Of a DNA stretch of 64,000 nt, positions 23,043-33,794 are shown piece after piece (positions within the stretch are counted from its first letter, which is position 1; the number at the start of each line of letters is the position of its first letter). Under the pieces are notes generated by a model. The model was not told the DNA's origin, did not search any database, and was given only the letters and a program-made list of their open reading frames with translations. The position numbers and the translations under genes are program-made. The DNA comes from Thecaphora thlaspeos. Taxonomy: Eukaryota > Basidiomycota > Ustilaginomycetes > Urocystidales > Glomosporiaceae. The stretch spans positions 62,001 through 126,000 of the forward strand of contig UWYS01000003.1 in assembly GCA_900291925.1 (NCBI GenBank). The letters are read 5' to 3'.

Positions 23043-23800
23043 GCCGCGGCTTGATCTGTATGGGTCGTGTCCGCATACCTTTTTCTCTGTCGCTCTGTGC
23101 GCCCTCGTTGCTCTCGCAGCGTCACGCGAGGCGTCGCGGGCGAGAGAGGTGGTGCGGCTGGATGCACTGCGTGCACCTACGGTCCTCGTCACCACGGGCC
23201 TCTTCCTCTCCCCCACACTCCCTGTCCCTCACGTTTCTTTGCACCGCCTGACTTGACTCTCTCTGTCTCCCTGTGACGCGCTGTAAAAGCGTCCTTTGAT
23301 GTATAGAATGCCCCACCACCAAGCAAGCTGCGTCATCGAGCCGAGGGCTGCGTGGTGTGCGTGGTGTGCGTGGTGAAGCGACGCGAGCGTAAGGCTGAGT
23401 GAGCGCAAGGCGTTTGGGGCGGGGCGAGGCGAGGCAAAGTGGAGGTCTCCCTTTGTGATGAAGCGCCTCTTTTCCCATGCGTGTGACTGTGGCAGGCGCA
23501 GGCGCAACCGCACACACACATCCGCCGGCCTCGACCTCGCTCCCTCGACGACAACTGGATTAGGCAAACACCATTCCAGCCTTCCTCCCTGCCCATCATG
23601 TAAGCGCCATCGCCCGCGCTAGCTCCACGTTCGGCGCCCAGCTGGTACGGTAGCTTGGCCCCCTCCGTCCCTTATATGGCAACCACCATCCTCCCTCTTA
23701 TCCTCCAACTCGTCGTCAACCACTCCTGATAGACACCACCGACTTCACCCGTCTCCAGCCCGGCCGTCGTCGCCGCCACGCCACCCTAGAGATTGAGAGG
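23043..23800. other. Intergenic region
   Basis: About 760 bp between SEC62 and the MBOAT gene. No gene recognised. It contains GTGGTGTGC tandem copies near 23351-23373. Confidence 0.6.
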
Positions 23801-25585
23801 ATGGCCGTCTCCTACCACGCCACCCGCTCTCTCTTTGTCCCAGACCCCTCGACGCGCCCCCTGCCCATCTGGGCGGCCGCCGTCCCTCCGCTGGCCTACT
23901 ATGCCGCCCTCTTTCTCCTCCCGCCGCTTCCCACCACCGTCTCGCGATCTGCTCGACGCTTCGCCTCGTTGCTCAGGCTCGCGCTCGCCTCGCTCTCGGC
24001 CTATACGTTTGCGGTGCTGCCGCTGCACTACCACTACCCGGGTAGCGCCGTCCTCACCTACCAGCTCGGCCTGGTCGGCTGGTATGGTGCGGGCCGCGTA
24101 ATCGACGTCTTCTTCCTCTCGTACCCGCGCATCCCAAGCCGCATCTTCATCACCAACCCGTCCGAGATGGCGGCCGGCTACAAGGGTAAGAGTACGCGCG
24201 TCGCCCATCCCTATCCTGCCGCACCCAACGAGACGTGGCAGCTCGAGTCACATCCGCGCGGCCTCTTGACCTTTGCGCGCGCATGGTGGGCGCTCGATCT
24301 GGTGATCAGCATGCGCGGCATCGGATGGGACTTTGCGAGCGCAGACGTGCGCCACGACCGACACCCCTGGCAACCGCCTTCGAGCGCACAGCTGCGTCGA
24401 GCCTTTCTCAAGCTCCTCCCCATCCTCGCAGCGTGCATCTTCACCATGCACACCCTCCACCCCGCCTATACAGAGGCGCTCAACCCGTCCATCACCGACC
24501 TCCCCACGCCTTCGAAGATTGCCTTTGTCGCTGCGACGGGCATTTCGCTCTACACGCTGTTCGATTTTGGCTACACGCTCAGCAGCGCCGTGGCGTTGCC
24601 CATGATGGCCGACATTGCCGCTGCCGAGTCTGGCAGGAAGCACGAGCAGAAGGCGGCTCTCGCGGGCGGCGAAGAAAGTCGCGATAGCGCCATGGGGAGC
24701 GTGACTGGCAAGGCGGTCGGTGCCGGATCGCGCGAATCCGAGGCCGAGACCGACGCCGAGGCGGACGGCGCAGCAAAGGCTCCGCAGCCAAAGGCGCGAC
24801 GACAGCCAGTCCCGCCGCCGCAGCAGCAGGCGCACGAACAGCTCTCGCTGCGCAACGTCGACTTTTTCCCTCTGCTCAACCCGGCCGGCTTCACGCAGGC
24901 GACGACGGTGCGTCGCTTCTGGTCGTACGCATGGCACCGCCTGTTTGGACGCTTCTTTGGCATGTATGGAACGCTACCATTGACGTACGTCGCCTACCTG
25001 CTGGAAGACACGGTGGAGGGCAAACTGTGGGATACCGAACGACGACGTGCGCGACGCGAAATCTGGCCGAGTTACCATGCCGATCCGATGCGATCCTTGC
25101 AGCGCGGACGGGCAGATTGGGCCAAAGTGCTGGGAGCCTTTACGGCGAGCGGGATCATCCACGGTGTCTCTGAACGTGCAGCTTTGGGAGGTCGGATCGC
25201 CGTACCTCATAGCAACATCTGGCTACCGAAGGATCACGCCAGGGGGATGGGACACGAGCTTCAATCTACGCTCGCGGCCCAGAGCGGTGTATGGGGTCTG
25301 ATGGGCAGACTGACGCCAATGCGTCTCGTCCCGCCCGTGAGTGGTGCGGGCGAATTTTGGTTCTTCCTGCTCAACGGTCTAGCGGTGGTGTTGGAGGGGG
25401 CGGTGTCGAGGTGGGTGACGCAAAGACGGAAGAGGAAAAACGGTGGAAAGTGGTATGGCTGCTGGTACGATACACCCGTGGCGATCGTGTGGACGTTGTG
25501 CGTGTTGTTGTATACGGGTCAACTGTTTGTCGAGGGATGGATTAGGAGTGGTATCTCGAAGGAATTGGGCCTGATACGGGACTAG
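23801..25585 (+). CDS. Wax-synthase-like MBOAT-family membrane acyltransferase
   Basis: Single exon, 594 aa, starting at the ATG at 23801. Several hydrophobic segments occur along the protein. The motif RGIGWDF (near residue 172) is typical of fungal proteins with a wax synthase/MBOAT_2 domain. A later hydrophobic stretch with TASGIIHGV carries the candidate catalytic histidine (His454). A polar Ala/Glu/Arg insert (about residues 270-345) separates the N-terminal membrane part from the block VRRFWSYAWHRLFGRFF. Such enzymes transfer acyl groups to alcohols or to secondary-metabolite hydroxyls; the substrate cannot be told from sequence. It is convergent with VMA21, 208 bp away. Confidence 0.8.
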   Translation: MAVSYHATRSLFVPDPSTRPLPIWAAAVPPLAYYAALFLLPPLPTTVSRSARRFASLLRLALASLSAYTFAVLPLHYHYPGSAVLTYQLGLVGWYGAGRVIDVFFLSYPRIPSRIFITNPSEMAAGYKGKSTRVAHPYPAAPNETWQLESHPRGLLTFARAWWALDLVISMRGIGWDFASADVRHDRHPWQPPSSAQLRRAFLKLLPILAACIFTMHTLHPAYTEALNPSITDLPTPSKIAFVAATGISLYTLFDFGYTLSSAVALPMMADIAAAESGRKHEQKAALAGGEESRDSAMGSVTGKAVGAGSRESEAETDAEADGAAKAPQPKARRQPVPPPQQQAHEQLSLRNVDFFPLLNPAGFTQATTVRRFWSYAWHRLFGRFFGMYGTLPLTYVAYLLEDTVEGKLWDTERRRARREIWPSYHADPMRSLQRGRADWAKVLGAFTASGIIHGVSERAALGGRIAVPHSNIWLPKDHARGMGHELQSTLAAQSGVWGLMGRLTPMRLVPPVSGAGEFWFFLLNGLAVVLEGAVSRWVTQRRKRKNGGKWYGCWYDTPVAIVWTLCVLLYTGQLFVEGWIRSGISKELGLIRD

Positions 25586-25793
25586 AGGCGGGCAGAGCGG
25601 CGGGGGTCAAGGTGCGAGATGGTCTCGAGTTAGCTTAGCTTGTCCCTGAATGGCCATGAGCACAATGCATCGTCATCGGACTTTAGCCTGAACCCTCACT
25701 GAAACACGGTTGAAGGGCGTGATATGGTCGGGAATATCTCTGATTGCGTCAAAGACGATGCCAGTACACGTTGAGGGGACGGGAGGGAACTAG

Positions 25794-26267
25794 CTATTCT
25801 TCTTTGTCTCTTGGGCTGTGGTTGTCATCGTGTCTGTGTTGCTCTTGACCCTCCCAAAATGCCGCTACGATGTAGGCGATCAAGATGATGTTGACGACTA
25901 TGGCAGCTAGACCACCGGCGTATGTTGCGTTGCCTGTATCGTGTCAAAGGAAGGTGTGAGTTTGAGCAAAGATGACAGGAAAGGAATGCAAAGCAGGAGC
26001 GAATGCAAAGGAGAAGAACGTACCGTTGAAAAAGGTATCTTTTGCAAGGAAAAAGGCACAGAGTGGTGCAAGAAAGATGGTGATGGAGAAGAGGAGGAAT
26101 TTGACGTAGACCCGTCTGGAGGGATGATGGGAAATGTCAAAGAAAGAAGGGGGGCTGTGAGTGCGAAGGGGAAGGAGAGCAAGGGGAGGCAACGAGCCAA
26201 GGACGTACTGGGCGGGATCTTTGGCGCGTGGTGCTACTTTGAAGGGGGAGAGATGGAGGGTTGACAT
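25794..26267 (-). CDS. VMA21: Vma21-like V-ATPase assembly membrane protein
   Basis: Three small exons on the minus strand, 26267-26209, 26115-26024 and 25933-25794, give 96 aa. The introns are 93 and 90 nt, both with GTACGT donors. Vma21 is an ER protein that chaperones assembly of the V-ATPase Vo sector. Two transmembrane helices are clear: FLLFSITIFLAPLCAFFLA, and after the YAGGLAA turn, IVVNIILIAYIVAAF. The luminal loop between them has the expected length. The tail is polar and ends RDKEE, unlike the KKxx-type retrieval signal of yeast Vma21. It shares a 394-bp divergent promoter region with the CWF19L1 gene. Confidence 0.88.
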
Positions 26268-26661
26268 GGTGGAGTGGTGGAGTGGCAGAGGAGGAAGCGG
26301 TGTGCGGCTAGGGTGGTCTGTCGTGGGGGTCAAGATGTGAGATCTGCGCTGTGGTCGTTGGTAGGTTGGAGGCAGAGGGTGCGTGGCAAGGGAGACGTGT
26401 GGCCAAAGGCGGCGGCTGTCGAGGCGTGCAGAGACCTCCACACTGCCGCACACGCGCAAGCACAGCCAAGAAGAAAGCGCACTACTGGAAAAGTCGATGG
26501 AAAAAGGCCAGTGAAAACACGCGTCTCGCTGCCGCGCTGGCCCGCTGGCCTCTTGTTGCTCTTCCTTTCTTCCCTGCTCCCACCACCACCTCCCATCTTC
26601 CTCCACACCCACCACCCACAGCCCCGCCTCCACCCCCGCCATCCACACGCACACGCACACC

Positions 26662-29296
26662 ATGGCGGCTGCAAGCGCAAAGATGTGAGCATACAGATCC
26701 CCCTCTCCCACACACCCCACCTAGAGCCGCACCGCTGACCGCCCCCCATCTCCTCGTCACGCAGCCTCACCATAGGTCCCCCATCCGGCCGCATCCCCGA
26801 CCTCATCGCCAAGATCACCGCCATCCAGTCCAAACACGGTCCCTTTGCCTCTCTCTTCGTCCTCGGCCACCTCTTCACTCCCTCCCCCGCCGCCCTCACC
26901 CAGCCCGAACTCGACCTGCTCGCCGCCAAGCTCCTTCTCCCCATCCCCACCTATTTCTTCCTCGGCCCATCTCCCCTCCCCTCAGAGGTACAGGCAAGGA
27001 TCGACGACGCCCAGCAACAGCAGCCGCGACAAGACGGCAAGCCCTTCAAGCTGGCAGAGAACCTCTTCTACCTCGGCAAGTCGGGCGTCTGCGAGACAGA
27101 GCACGGCTTCACCGTCGCCTTCTCCGGTGGTGCCTGGGACGCCGCAAAGTGGGCACAGAGCCTGCAGCGCGACGCCCACGCCAACCACGACAACCATGAC
27201 CTCACGCTACCCTACGTCACCTCCCAGTCGGTCCACCGCCTCCTCTCGCACCCCTGCTTTGCCCTCCCTAAACCTCCCACCGCCGCCGCCGCCGCCTCCG
27301 CCGCCGCCACTCCCGCAGCACGCACGTCACCGGGAGGCGAACCACAGACGCTCGCCGCCGCCAGGGCCCAGGCCAAGGCAGCAGCAGCCGTCACGGCCGC
27401 TGCCACCGAGAATGCCTCGCTGCTCAATTCGCGACCCCCGCTCGACTTTCTTCTCACAAACTACTGGCCCGCCGGCGTATCGCTCTTCTCCACCGCCGCC
27501 CTCCCGGACGACACCGCCAGGATGTGGGGTTGTGCACCGCTGGCCAACGTCGCAAAGGCCGGCGCACCCAGGTACCACTTTGCTCTCGCGCCCGGACCCA
27601 GCAGCGAAGATGCCACGCCCATCGTGGGCTTGAAGGACGAGCTGAGGGAGATCGGAGCCTTCTGGGAACGCGAGCCGTACGTCAACGACCTCAAGGCCGC
27701 CTTTGGCGTCGCCAAGCAGGCAGCACAGGGGCACGACCAAGGCTGGGCGACGCCAAGAGCAGTATCCGCCGCGACGGCCACGAGCAGCAGCGGCGAGAGC
27801 ATCACGAGGTTCATCAGCCTAGCGCGCTTCGCCAACGCCAAAAAGGCGCGGTGGTTCATGGCCCTCAACCTCACGCCCGCCTCGTCCTCTGCTGCGCCGC
27901 CGCCGCCGAAGCCGGCCAACACGACGACGTGTCCCTACTTTTCCAGCACGGGCGCCGCGGGCAAACGACCCACCGACACGGCAGGTGCGGCGGACGAGGA
28001 GCTGGAAGCCAGACCTAACTTCCGCTTCTCGGAGGATCGAAAACGACGACGCACTAACGCTCCCGGCGGCGGGGAGAGGGACGACGGCCCACCGCCTCCT
28101 GGCTACAAGTGTCGTATCTGCGGGTCGGAAGAGCACTACATCCGTCTCTGTCCTGAAAAGGGCGCCAACGCCAACGCCAGCGCCCCTCGCAACGGCGCTC
28201 GCCCTGCCTCTGCCTCCACGAACGGCACTGCACCAGCCGCACCGACGACACTGCCCGGTCTAGCGGGTCTACCATCTCGACCCTCGGTCAGCTTTTCCGG
28301 TGCCCGACGCCAACGTCTGCTGCCGATCGGTCCGGAAGACTGCTGGTTCTGTCTATCGAATCCGCAATGCGCCAAACACCTCATCCTCTCGCTGGGGGAG
28401 GAAACGTATCTCGCCCTCTCCAAAGGTCCACTTACATCTTCCTCCACCTCTCCTGTCCCAGGTGGCGGACACGTGCTCATCGTTCCCATGTCTCATTTCG
28501 GATCTTTGCTCGAAACTGACATCGACATCGCTAGGGATACACTCGACGAAATGGAAGAGACGAAAAAGAGGTTGAAGAAGTGTTTTAACAAGTACGGTGC
28601 GGGGATGGTTAGTTGGGAAGTTGGTAAAAGTTCGAAAAGTGGAAGTAGAGTGGGCCATACGATGTCAGAAGTCGTTTCGATTGTTGGTGAGATTTCGTTG
28701 GGTGATATGCTGGAGGTGTTTGGGAAAAGGGCGGAAGAGACAAAGATGGATTTCGTAAAGGACAAGGAAGAGGTGGAGAAGTTTCTTTTGGATATAAGAA
28801 ATGGAAAGACCGAAGCAGAGGGAGAGGGGCAGGGGGAAGGGTGGGATTATATGATTTTGGGAATGAACGATCGTAGTGGAGAGGAAGGGAAGTGGTTGGT
28901 AAAGACCAAGGGGTCGAGGTGGAGTGTTCAGTTCGTTAGGTACGTACTCGTCGCTATTCTCTCGCGTCGATCACGTTTTCAAGGTCTTACCCTTACCTTA
29001 TTCACTGACCCACCAACAACCCCCCCCCTTCTTCTCACCAACATACAATATGGAATATCAACAGACAAACACTCGCTTCCCTCCTCTCCATACCCGATCG
29101 AGCCGACTGGAAACGTTGCGTTAGGGAGGAAGATCAAGAGCGAAAAGATGTCCTTGCCGTAAGTACACGCTGTCTTTTTTCCCGATCGTTGTTTTGTTTC
29201 GATGCAGAGAAACTGACTTTATGCGTGGTTCGCTTTGGAACGATGCAGTTTAGAGAGGCTTTGAATCATTCGGACATTTTGGAGGGGGAGAGATGA
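26662..29296 (+). CDS. DRN1: CWF19-like protein 1 / Drn1 homologue
   Basis: Four exons, 26662-26684, 26765-28939, 29065-29158 and 29249-29296, give 779 aa. Introns are 80, 125 and 90 nt. The N-terminal part (ILTIGPPSGRI, then FASLFVLGHLF) is the metallophosphoesterase-like domain related to the lariat debranching enzyme. VDILLT-type sequence appears as LDFLLTNYWPAGV. A CCHC zinc knuckle lies near residue 455 (CRICGSEEHYIRLC). The CwfJ C1 domain starts near residue 533 (CWFCLSNP, GGHVLIVPMSHF) and the CwfJ C2 domain lies at the end (IPDRADWKRC). Family members bind the Dbr1 enzyme and the spliceosome during intron turnover. Length and domain order agree with fungal homologues. Confidence 0.93.
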
Positions 29297-30753
29297 AAAA
29301 GTCGTTGATACGAGGGGAGAATGGAATCAAAGATACAGTAACGATGTGGACATGAAAGGGTCGACGTACCTTGAACATTTTTGTCGATTGCCCAGTCCGG
29401 CGTTGTTTCGTTGTGACGAAGAGATAAAGTTCGAGGGTTGGAAATATAATGCACAGCAATCAACTCGAGCTTCGACGCTGGATGTAGCTACTACGGAACA
29501 AGCAGAGAAAGATGAACATAAGGATTGTCAGAGACCTGATAGGGGGGACACCGTGAGTTCCCAGCCGAGGCTGTGAGGGCCGATCGGTCAAGCGTCGCAT
29601 GAGAGCGAGGCGAGAATGGAGTGTAGGGCGCACGAGAACGACAAGAAAAAGCCAAGTACTTTGTACGGAGTGAGCAAGGACATACATACAAGGGGGGACG
29701 GACGGGTGGGCCAAAAGAAGGAAGACGCGGCGAAGGTGACGATGGAAGTGAGGGTAGTAGGGAAAACGAATTGGTGGGTAGAGCCAGCGAGGTGGGGCGC
29801 CAGCTCATACCTTCGAACTGGCGCATCGCACGCACGTGCCCGAGCGCCAGGAAGAGGTTCGATGTGAAGGACAGGAGGAAATTACAATTTCGACGTCTCA
29901 CATAGGTTAGGGTTTGGGGGACAGGTCGTTGGGGTTTATGTCGATACGCGTCGCGCAACGTCCACTCTGCCTTGTTTCTTTTCCCTGTCGCGACGTCACT
30001 TTGCACAGGACTTTGCACTGGTGAGCCACCGACCGAATTAATGAGAACTAGTCGAAATGCGATTCATAAAAAAAAAGTGTCGGAGAGCGTAGCTAGGGGA
30101 AAAAAGCGACACAATATCTAGACGAGGAGAAAGTTGTGAGAGGAAAGGGGAGAAAAAGAACAAGAATGGCGCGAGGCGAGAAACGGCCGAGAGTAGTGGG
30201 ATGGAGATGCAGATGCGCCGAGGAAGGAGAAGTAAGCTTGCGTAACTACTAGACGACGAGCGATGAAAGAGGCAACAACGAAACGAGCAAGATATCAACA
30301 CATAGGAACGAGCCAAGGGTGAGGTTTTTTGGGCCCGGCAGATGCAGCCGCCCGCACGGCTCACACGAAGCAAAGAAAGGAAGATCTCATTTGAACGGAG
30401 GTCACAAGGTCGACCTGAAAAGAATTCCGGCGCTGACACAAGGTACTGCCCCGGACTAAATGTCAAAAAAGGTCTGAACAGTGAAGAGGTGGGACGAGAT
30501 AACGAACAAAGGTGGGCGGGGAAAAGAAAAGACAGAGCTAAAAAAAGGAAGTGGCTGCGACACAGGAATACTAAGCGATGTGTGAAAGAGGACAAAAAGT
30601 GAGAGTATGACGGTGGTGCGAAGGAACGAGGGGAGAGAAGGATGGGTTGCAGAGGAAACGTAGTTGGACGAGAATCATCGAGGTGTGGGTGCTGGCAAAA
30701 GCGGTCGGACTCGCCGCAAAGAATGCTGTGTTTCGGCTACAGGCTCGTTTTGA
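29297..30753. other. 1.46-kb stretch without recognisable gene
   Basis: Contains the 3' regions of DRN1 (plus strand) and of the secreted-protein gene (minus strand). Open frames here have biased composition and no family resemblance. A run of nine A's occurs at about 30068-30076. Confidence 0.6.
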
Positions 30754-31938
30754 CTAGCTGGCCTCAGTGCTCTTTGCCGTCGCAGGTCCGATAGCGACAT
30801 TACCGAATGCGACACCTAGGCCTTTCGGCATGTCTCCTATCTCTATCGCAACAACACTGACAGTGCGAGAACCATCCGTGTGGGCTTCGATCCACTCGGC
30901 GCCGCTTAGTTTGGGGAATCCCATATGGAAGACAAAATCGCCAAACTGGAAGTCGTTATATGCAGACTTAACGTCCAGAAAAGGAGAGGGCAGAGGGCGA
31001 ACTTTATAGGATCTGTTCCAGGCTGCGCGAAAGTTACGGACAGATTTCCTCATTTTCTGGATGTTTTGGTCGTTGTCGGTCCACTCTAAGCTTCTAGCTG
31101 AATTACCGATGAGATGTTGGCGGATCTTGTGGACTTTTTGGAACCAGTTTCGCAATTCATCGTCGGCAATGAGGGTGGTAGCTAACGCTGCCTCTCTCGG
31201 GGTTTTTAGCTGAGCCTTAAGCTTTGCCCAAAGAATATTTTGGTTCATGAGTCTGCTGCCTTCGTCCGTGAGCCTGTCTATCTCCGCTTTCAAGTCTTCG
31301 GAGCGAGGAACAGTCCAGATAGCTTCAGCAGAGGCCTGTCCGCGGCGCTCATCTGCATAGGGCAAGGGATCGTGGGTGAATAGATGGCTCGAGCTGCTGC
31401 CGTAGTCTTGCTGCTGGGGGTAGTGCTCGAGCTGCTGGGGGTAGTGCTCGAGCTGCTGAGGGTAGTGCTCGAGCTGCTGGGGGTAGTGCCCGGGCTGCTG
31501 AGAGTAGTGTTCCCAAGGCTGATGGACGACTTGCAGTTGCTGTTGAGGATGCCTAAAGTCCACCGAGTCAAGAGGGACATGCTCATTGTACGAATACGTC
31601 GGAATCGAATGGTGTTGCGGATCGTAGAGCGGCTGATGGATGTCATGCTGCGGAGCCTGCCATGCGCCTTGACCGACGTAGGGAGACAAGCCGAGGGGGC
31701 TGCCCGTATGCTGTTGTTCAAGCGTGGGGGACTGATTGCCATACGGGTGGAGGTTTGAGAGGAAGTCGAATGGATCGTGGGTGTCTTGGACAGAATGGCC
31801 AACCTGATTGACGACTTGACGGAGCTCGTCACCGATGACTGGCATCCTCTTGTGCAGCACGGCCGTGGGCAATGCCGAGGCGAGGCCGAGGTACGGGATG
31901 GCGACGGCGGGAAGAACGTGGAGAGGAGGCAACTTCAT
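30754..31938 (-). CDS. Predicted secreted protein with Gln/Tyr-rich heptad repeats
   Basis: 394 aa on the minus strand, single exon. The ATG at 31938 is preferred over an in-frame one 66 nt upstream because it puts a signal peptide (MKLPPLHVLPAVAIPYLGLASA) at the very start. LHKR at about residues 27-30 could be a Kex2-type site. Residues about 140-190 contain four to five copies of HYPQQLE, encoded by a 21-bp tandem repeat. The C-terminal half (about 210-394) is a non-repetitive, probably folded domain with Trp/Leu-rich helices (LWAKLKAQLKT). No known domain was recognised. A TATA box lies about 205 bp upstream. The features fit a secreted effector or cell-surface protein, but this is inference. 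Confidence 0.75.
   Translation of the reverse strand: MKLPPLHVLPAVAIPYLGLASALPTAVLHKRMPVIGDELRQVVNQVGHSVQDTHDPFDFLSNLHPYGNQSPTLEQQHTGSPLGLSPYVGQGAWQAPQHDIHQPLYDPQHHSIPTYSYNEHVPLDSVDFRHPQQQLQVVHQPWEHYSQQPGHYPQQLEHYPQQLEHYPQQLEHYPQQQDYGSSSSHLFTHDPLPYADERRGQASAEAIWTVPRSEDLKAEIDRLTDEGSRLMNQNILWAKLKAQLKTPREAALATTLIADDELRNWFQKVHKIRQHLIGNSARSLEWTDNDQNIQKMRKSVRNFRAAWNRSYKVRPLPSPFLDVKSAYNDFQFGDFVFHMGFPKLSGAEWIEAHTDGSRTVSVVAIEIGDMPKGLGVAFGNVAIGPATAKSTEAS
31418..31512 (-). repeat. 21-bp tandem repeat within the secreted-protein gene
   Basis: Four to five copies of a 21-bp unit (GTAGTGCTCGAGCTGCTGGG core on the plus strand), each coding for seven residues of the HYPQQLE type. Copies differ by a few bases, most of them silent or conservative. 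Confidence 0.85.
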
Positions 31939-32140
31939 GGTCGGGAAAAAGTCGGGTAGGGCGATGGCGGTGGAAGTCTGGGGGAGGCTGAAGGGTGGGG
32001 ACAAGGTGGCAAAGGAAAAGTTGAGTTAGAGTGGTGTGTAGATGAATTGAGAGGCGAGGAAGGCGTAAATTGGAAGTAGGAGAGGATTGAGGGATGAGGG
32101 ATGAGGGAAGTGAAGAAGAAGGTCGATAGGAAAGAGCGTA

Positions 32141-32149
32141 TTTATAGAG
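32141..32149 (-). promoter_or_regulatory. TATA box of the repeat-containing secreted protein gene
   Basis: CTATAAATA reads on the minus strand about 205 bp upstream of the ATG at 31938. Most housekeeping genes in the window lack such a clear box, so it suggests a strongly regulated promoter. Confidence 0.55.
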
Positions 32150-33334
32150 CTCGAGTGTGAAGTTAAGCTACGTGGGAGCATTCTAGACAGGGAAAGTGCG
32201 AGCGAGATACCTGACTCCCGCGGATGCTGTGAAGGCGGAGAAAAATGGAGCACCTTGATGGCGCATCCATATGGTGCGATGTACTTACTGGCAACAAGAT
32301 GTTGTTGCATAGTCAACAGCGATGCCACCGATCCTCTTCTGACTCTTTCGGAGGGTTACCAGGAGAGTTCAAATGGACGACACGGGGGACGGCGAGGGGC
32401 CGAGGTGGGTGGAAGAGAAAGAAAGTGCACAAGTGTAGCGGCAGAGGTCATTGCTTGATGAATGGGTACTAGCTGCAGCGGTGTGGGATGGTGGAGCGTG
32501 ATCCCAGATAGCCCCGATGCTTGTGCAGGAGAGAAAGTACAAAAAGTACTGAAATTGCACCGGATTTCTGACCGGCAGTAGCACTCGATTTCTGACTGGC
32601 AGTCAGGCCTGCGACACGGAGGCTGATTGGACGGGAGCGGGCCTGGCGAGCGGAGAGAGGGCTACCAAGAGCCAGGAAACGTGAGGTGGAGTGCAGAGGA
32701 GACATGGACGTAAGGAGGAAAGGAGCTGGGAGCTGGGAGCTGGTATGCGTCGAGGCGGACTGCGCGTCACACTCAAGCGAGGAAAGAGAAACATAAGGAT
32801 TGCGGACAAGAGGCCACTAGGGCGGCTCGGCTCGTTCCCTGGCGTTGGCACAGAGAACAGCGCCTAAGAGCTACAGCGCCGTACAAAGGAGAGGGTGGGT
32901 GGGGAAGAAAAGGGAGGAAGACGAGGAACGAGTCGAGAAGGGGAGTCTTGACGAAGGGAATGGAGAAGGAAAAGGAGGACATGTCAAGTAACGAGGAGAC
33001 AAATGACGTGGCGCATGTGGGTGTGTGTGCTGGCAGTTGCTCGACGGCGAGCGCTCGGATCCGGCGGGCCCGTCTCGAGCTGGGCCAACCTGACGGCCCT
33101 CACGCTTGTTGCACTGACATGATCCGCGGTAATTAGACAGCTGCTGCCTATTGGTGACTGACTATTGAGCGCCAAACAACCCAGCGGCTCCTTTGTGCGT
33201 GTCTGACCCCCTTTTCTCGCACTGGCCCCACTTCCTTAGTTGCCCAACGTTTGTGCCTTTATTTCATTCCTGTCTTTCTTCCGCGCCACTCGCTTCAACA
33301 ACTTAATCAGACATTTCACTCTATCGACGCTGCA
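32150..33334. other. 1.2-kb intergenic stretch
   Basis: No gene recognised. A near-repeat GATTTCTGACYGGCAGT occurs twice at about 32563-32602. The 5' part should contain upstream regulatory sequence of the secreted-protein gene. Confidence 0.55.
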
Positions 33335-33536
33335 ATGGTCGAATTTGCCCCCCCTCCTCGTCATCGCTACTGGTGCCTTTCTCCTCTGCTCTGGTGCGGT
33401 GCGTTTGATCCCAGTCGGTATCTTGCCCTTGGACGAGCTCGGAAAACCCTTTGCCAAGACCAGGCAGGAAGAGCCTGTGGATACCTTGTCTCGCTGCTTG
33501 CGCCGGCTTCCCGTCTACAATAAGCTTCCAGATTGA
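33335..33536 (+). pseudogene. Small single-pass membrane protein ORF, frame-broken at a C7 run
   Basis: ATG at 33335 in a good context (GCAATGG) starts a frame that reads MVEFAP and then meets a run of seven C's (33348-33354). Continuing in the frame one base further gives LLVIATGAFLLCSGAVRLIP, a convincing transmembrane helix, followed by a polar tail ending NKLPD and a stop at 33536. One extra base in the homopolymer would explain the break. The implied protein is about 66 aa. Topology and size resemble small subunits of respiratory complexes, but no family can be named. Confidence 0.4.
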
Positions 33537-33794
33537 CCTTGGATCATGTTTGAGTTGATGAATGTTTTCTTCTTGTCCGCCTCTGAGTCTCGGTGCTTGA
33601 TGTTGCGCTCACGGTGGCTGTCGGGGCGGTGGGGCGGCGAGGCGAGGCGTGGCGAGGCGTGGCGACGGTTGGGAGCGGGCGCGTGTGAGGGTGCACGGCA
33701 AGCAAAGTGGAGGTTTTTTGTTTTTTTTTGGATTGACTTTGACGAGGTGCGTCGGTGCAGAGAGCTGGGGAGACGCGGCGGCGTGGCAAAGAGC

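Noticed and set aside
30038..30595. 185-codon minus-strand frame rich in Phe, Leu and Ser
   Set aside because: Composition comes from a purine-rich plus strand; there is no signal peptide of normal shape, no domain and no promoter.
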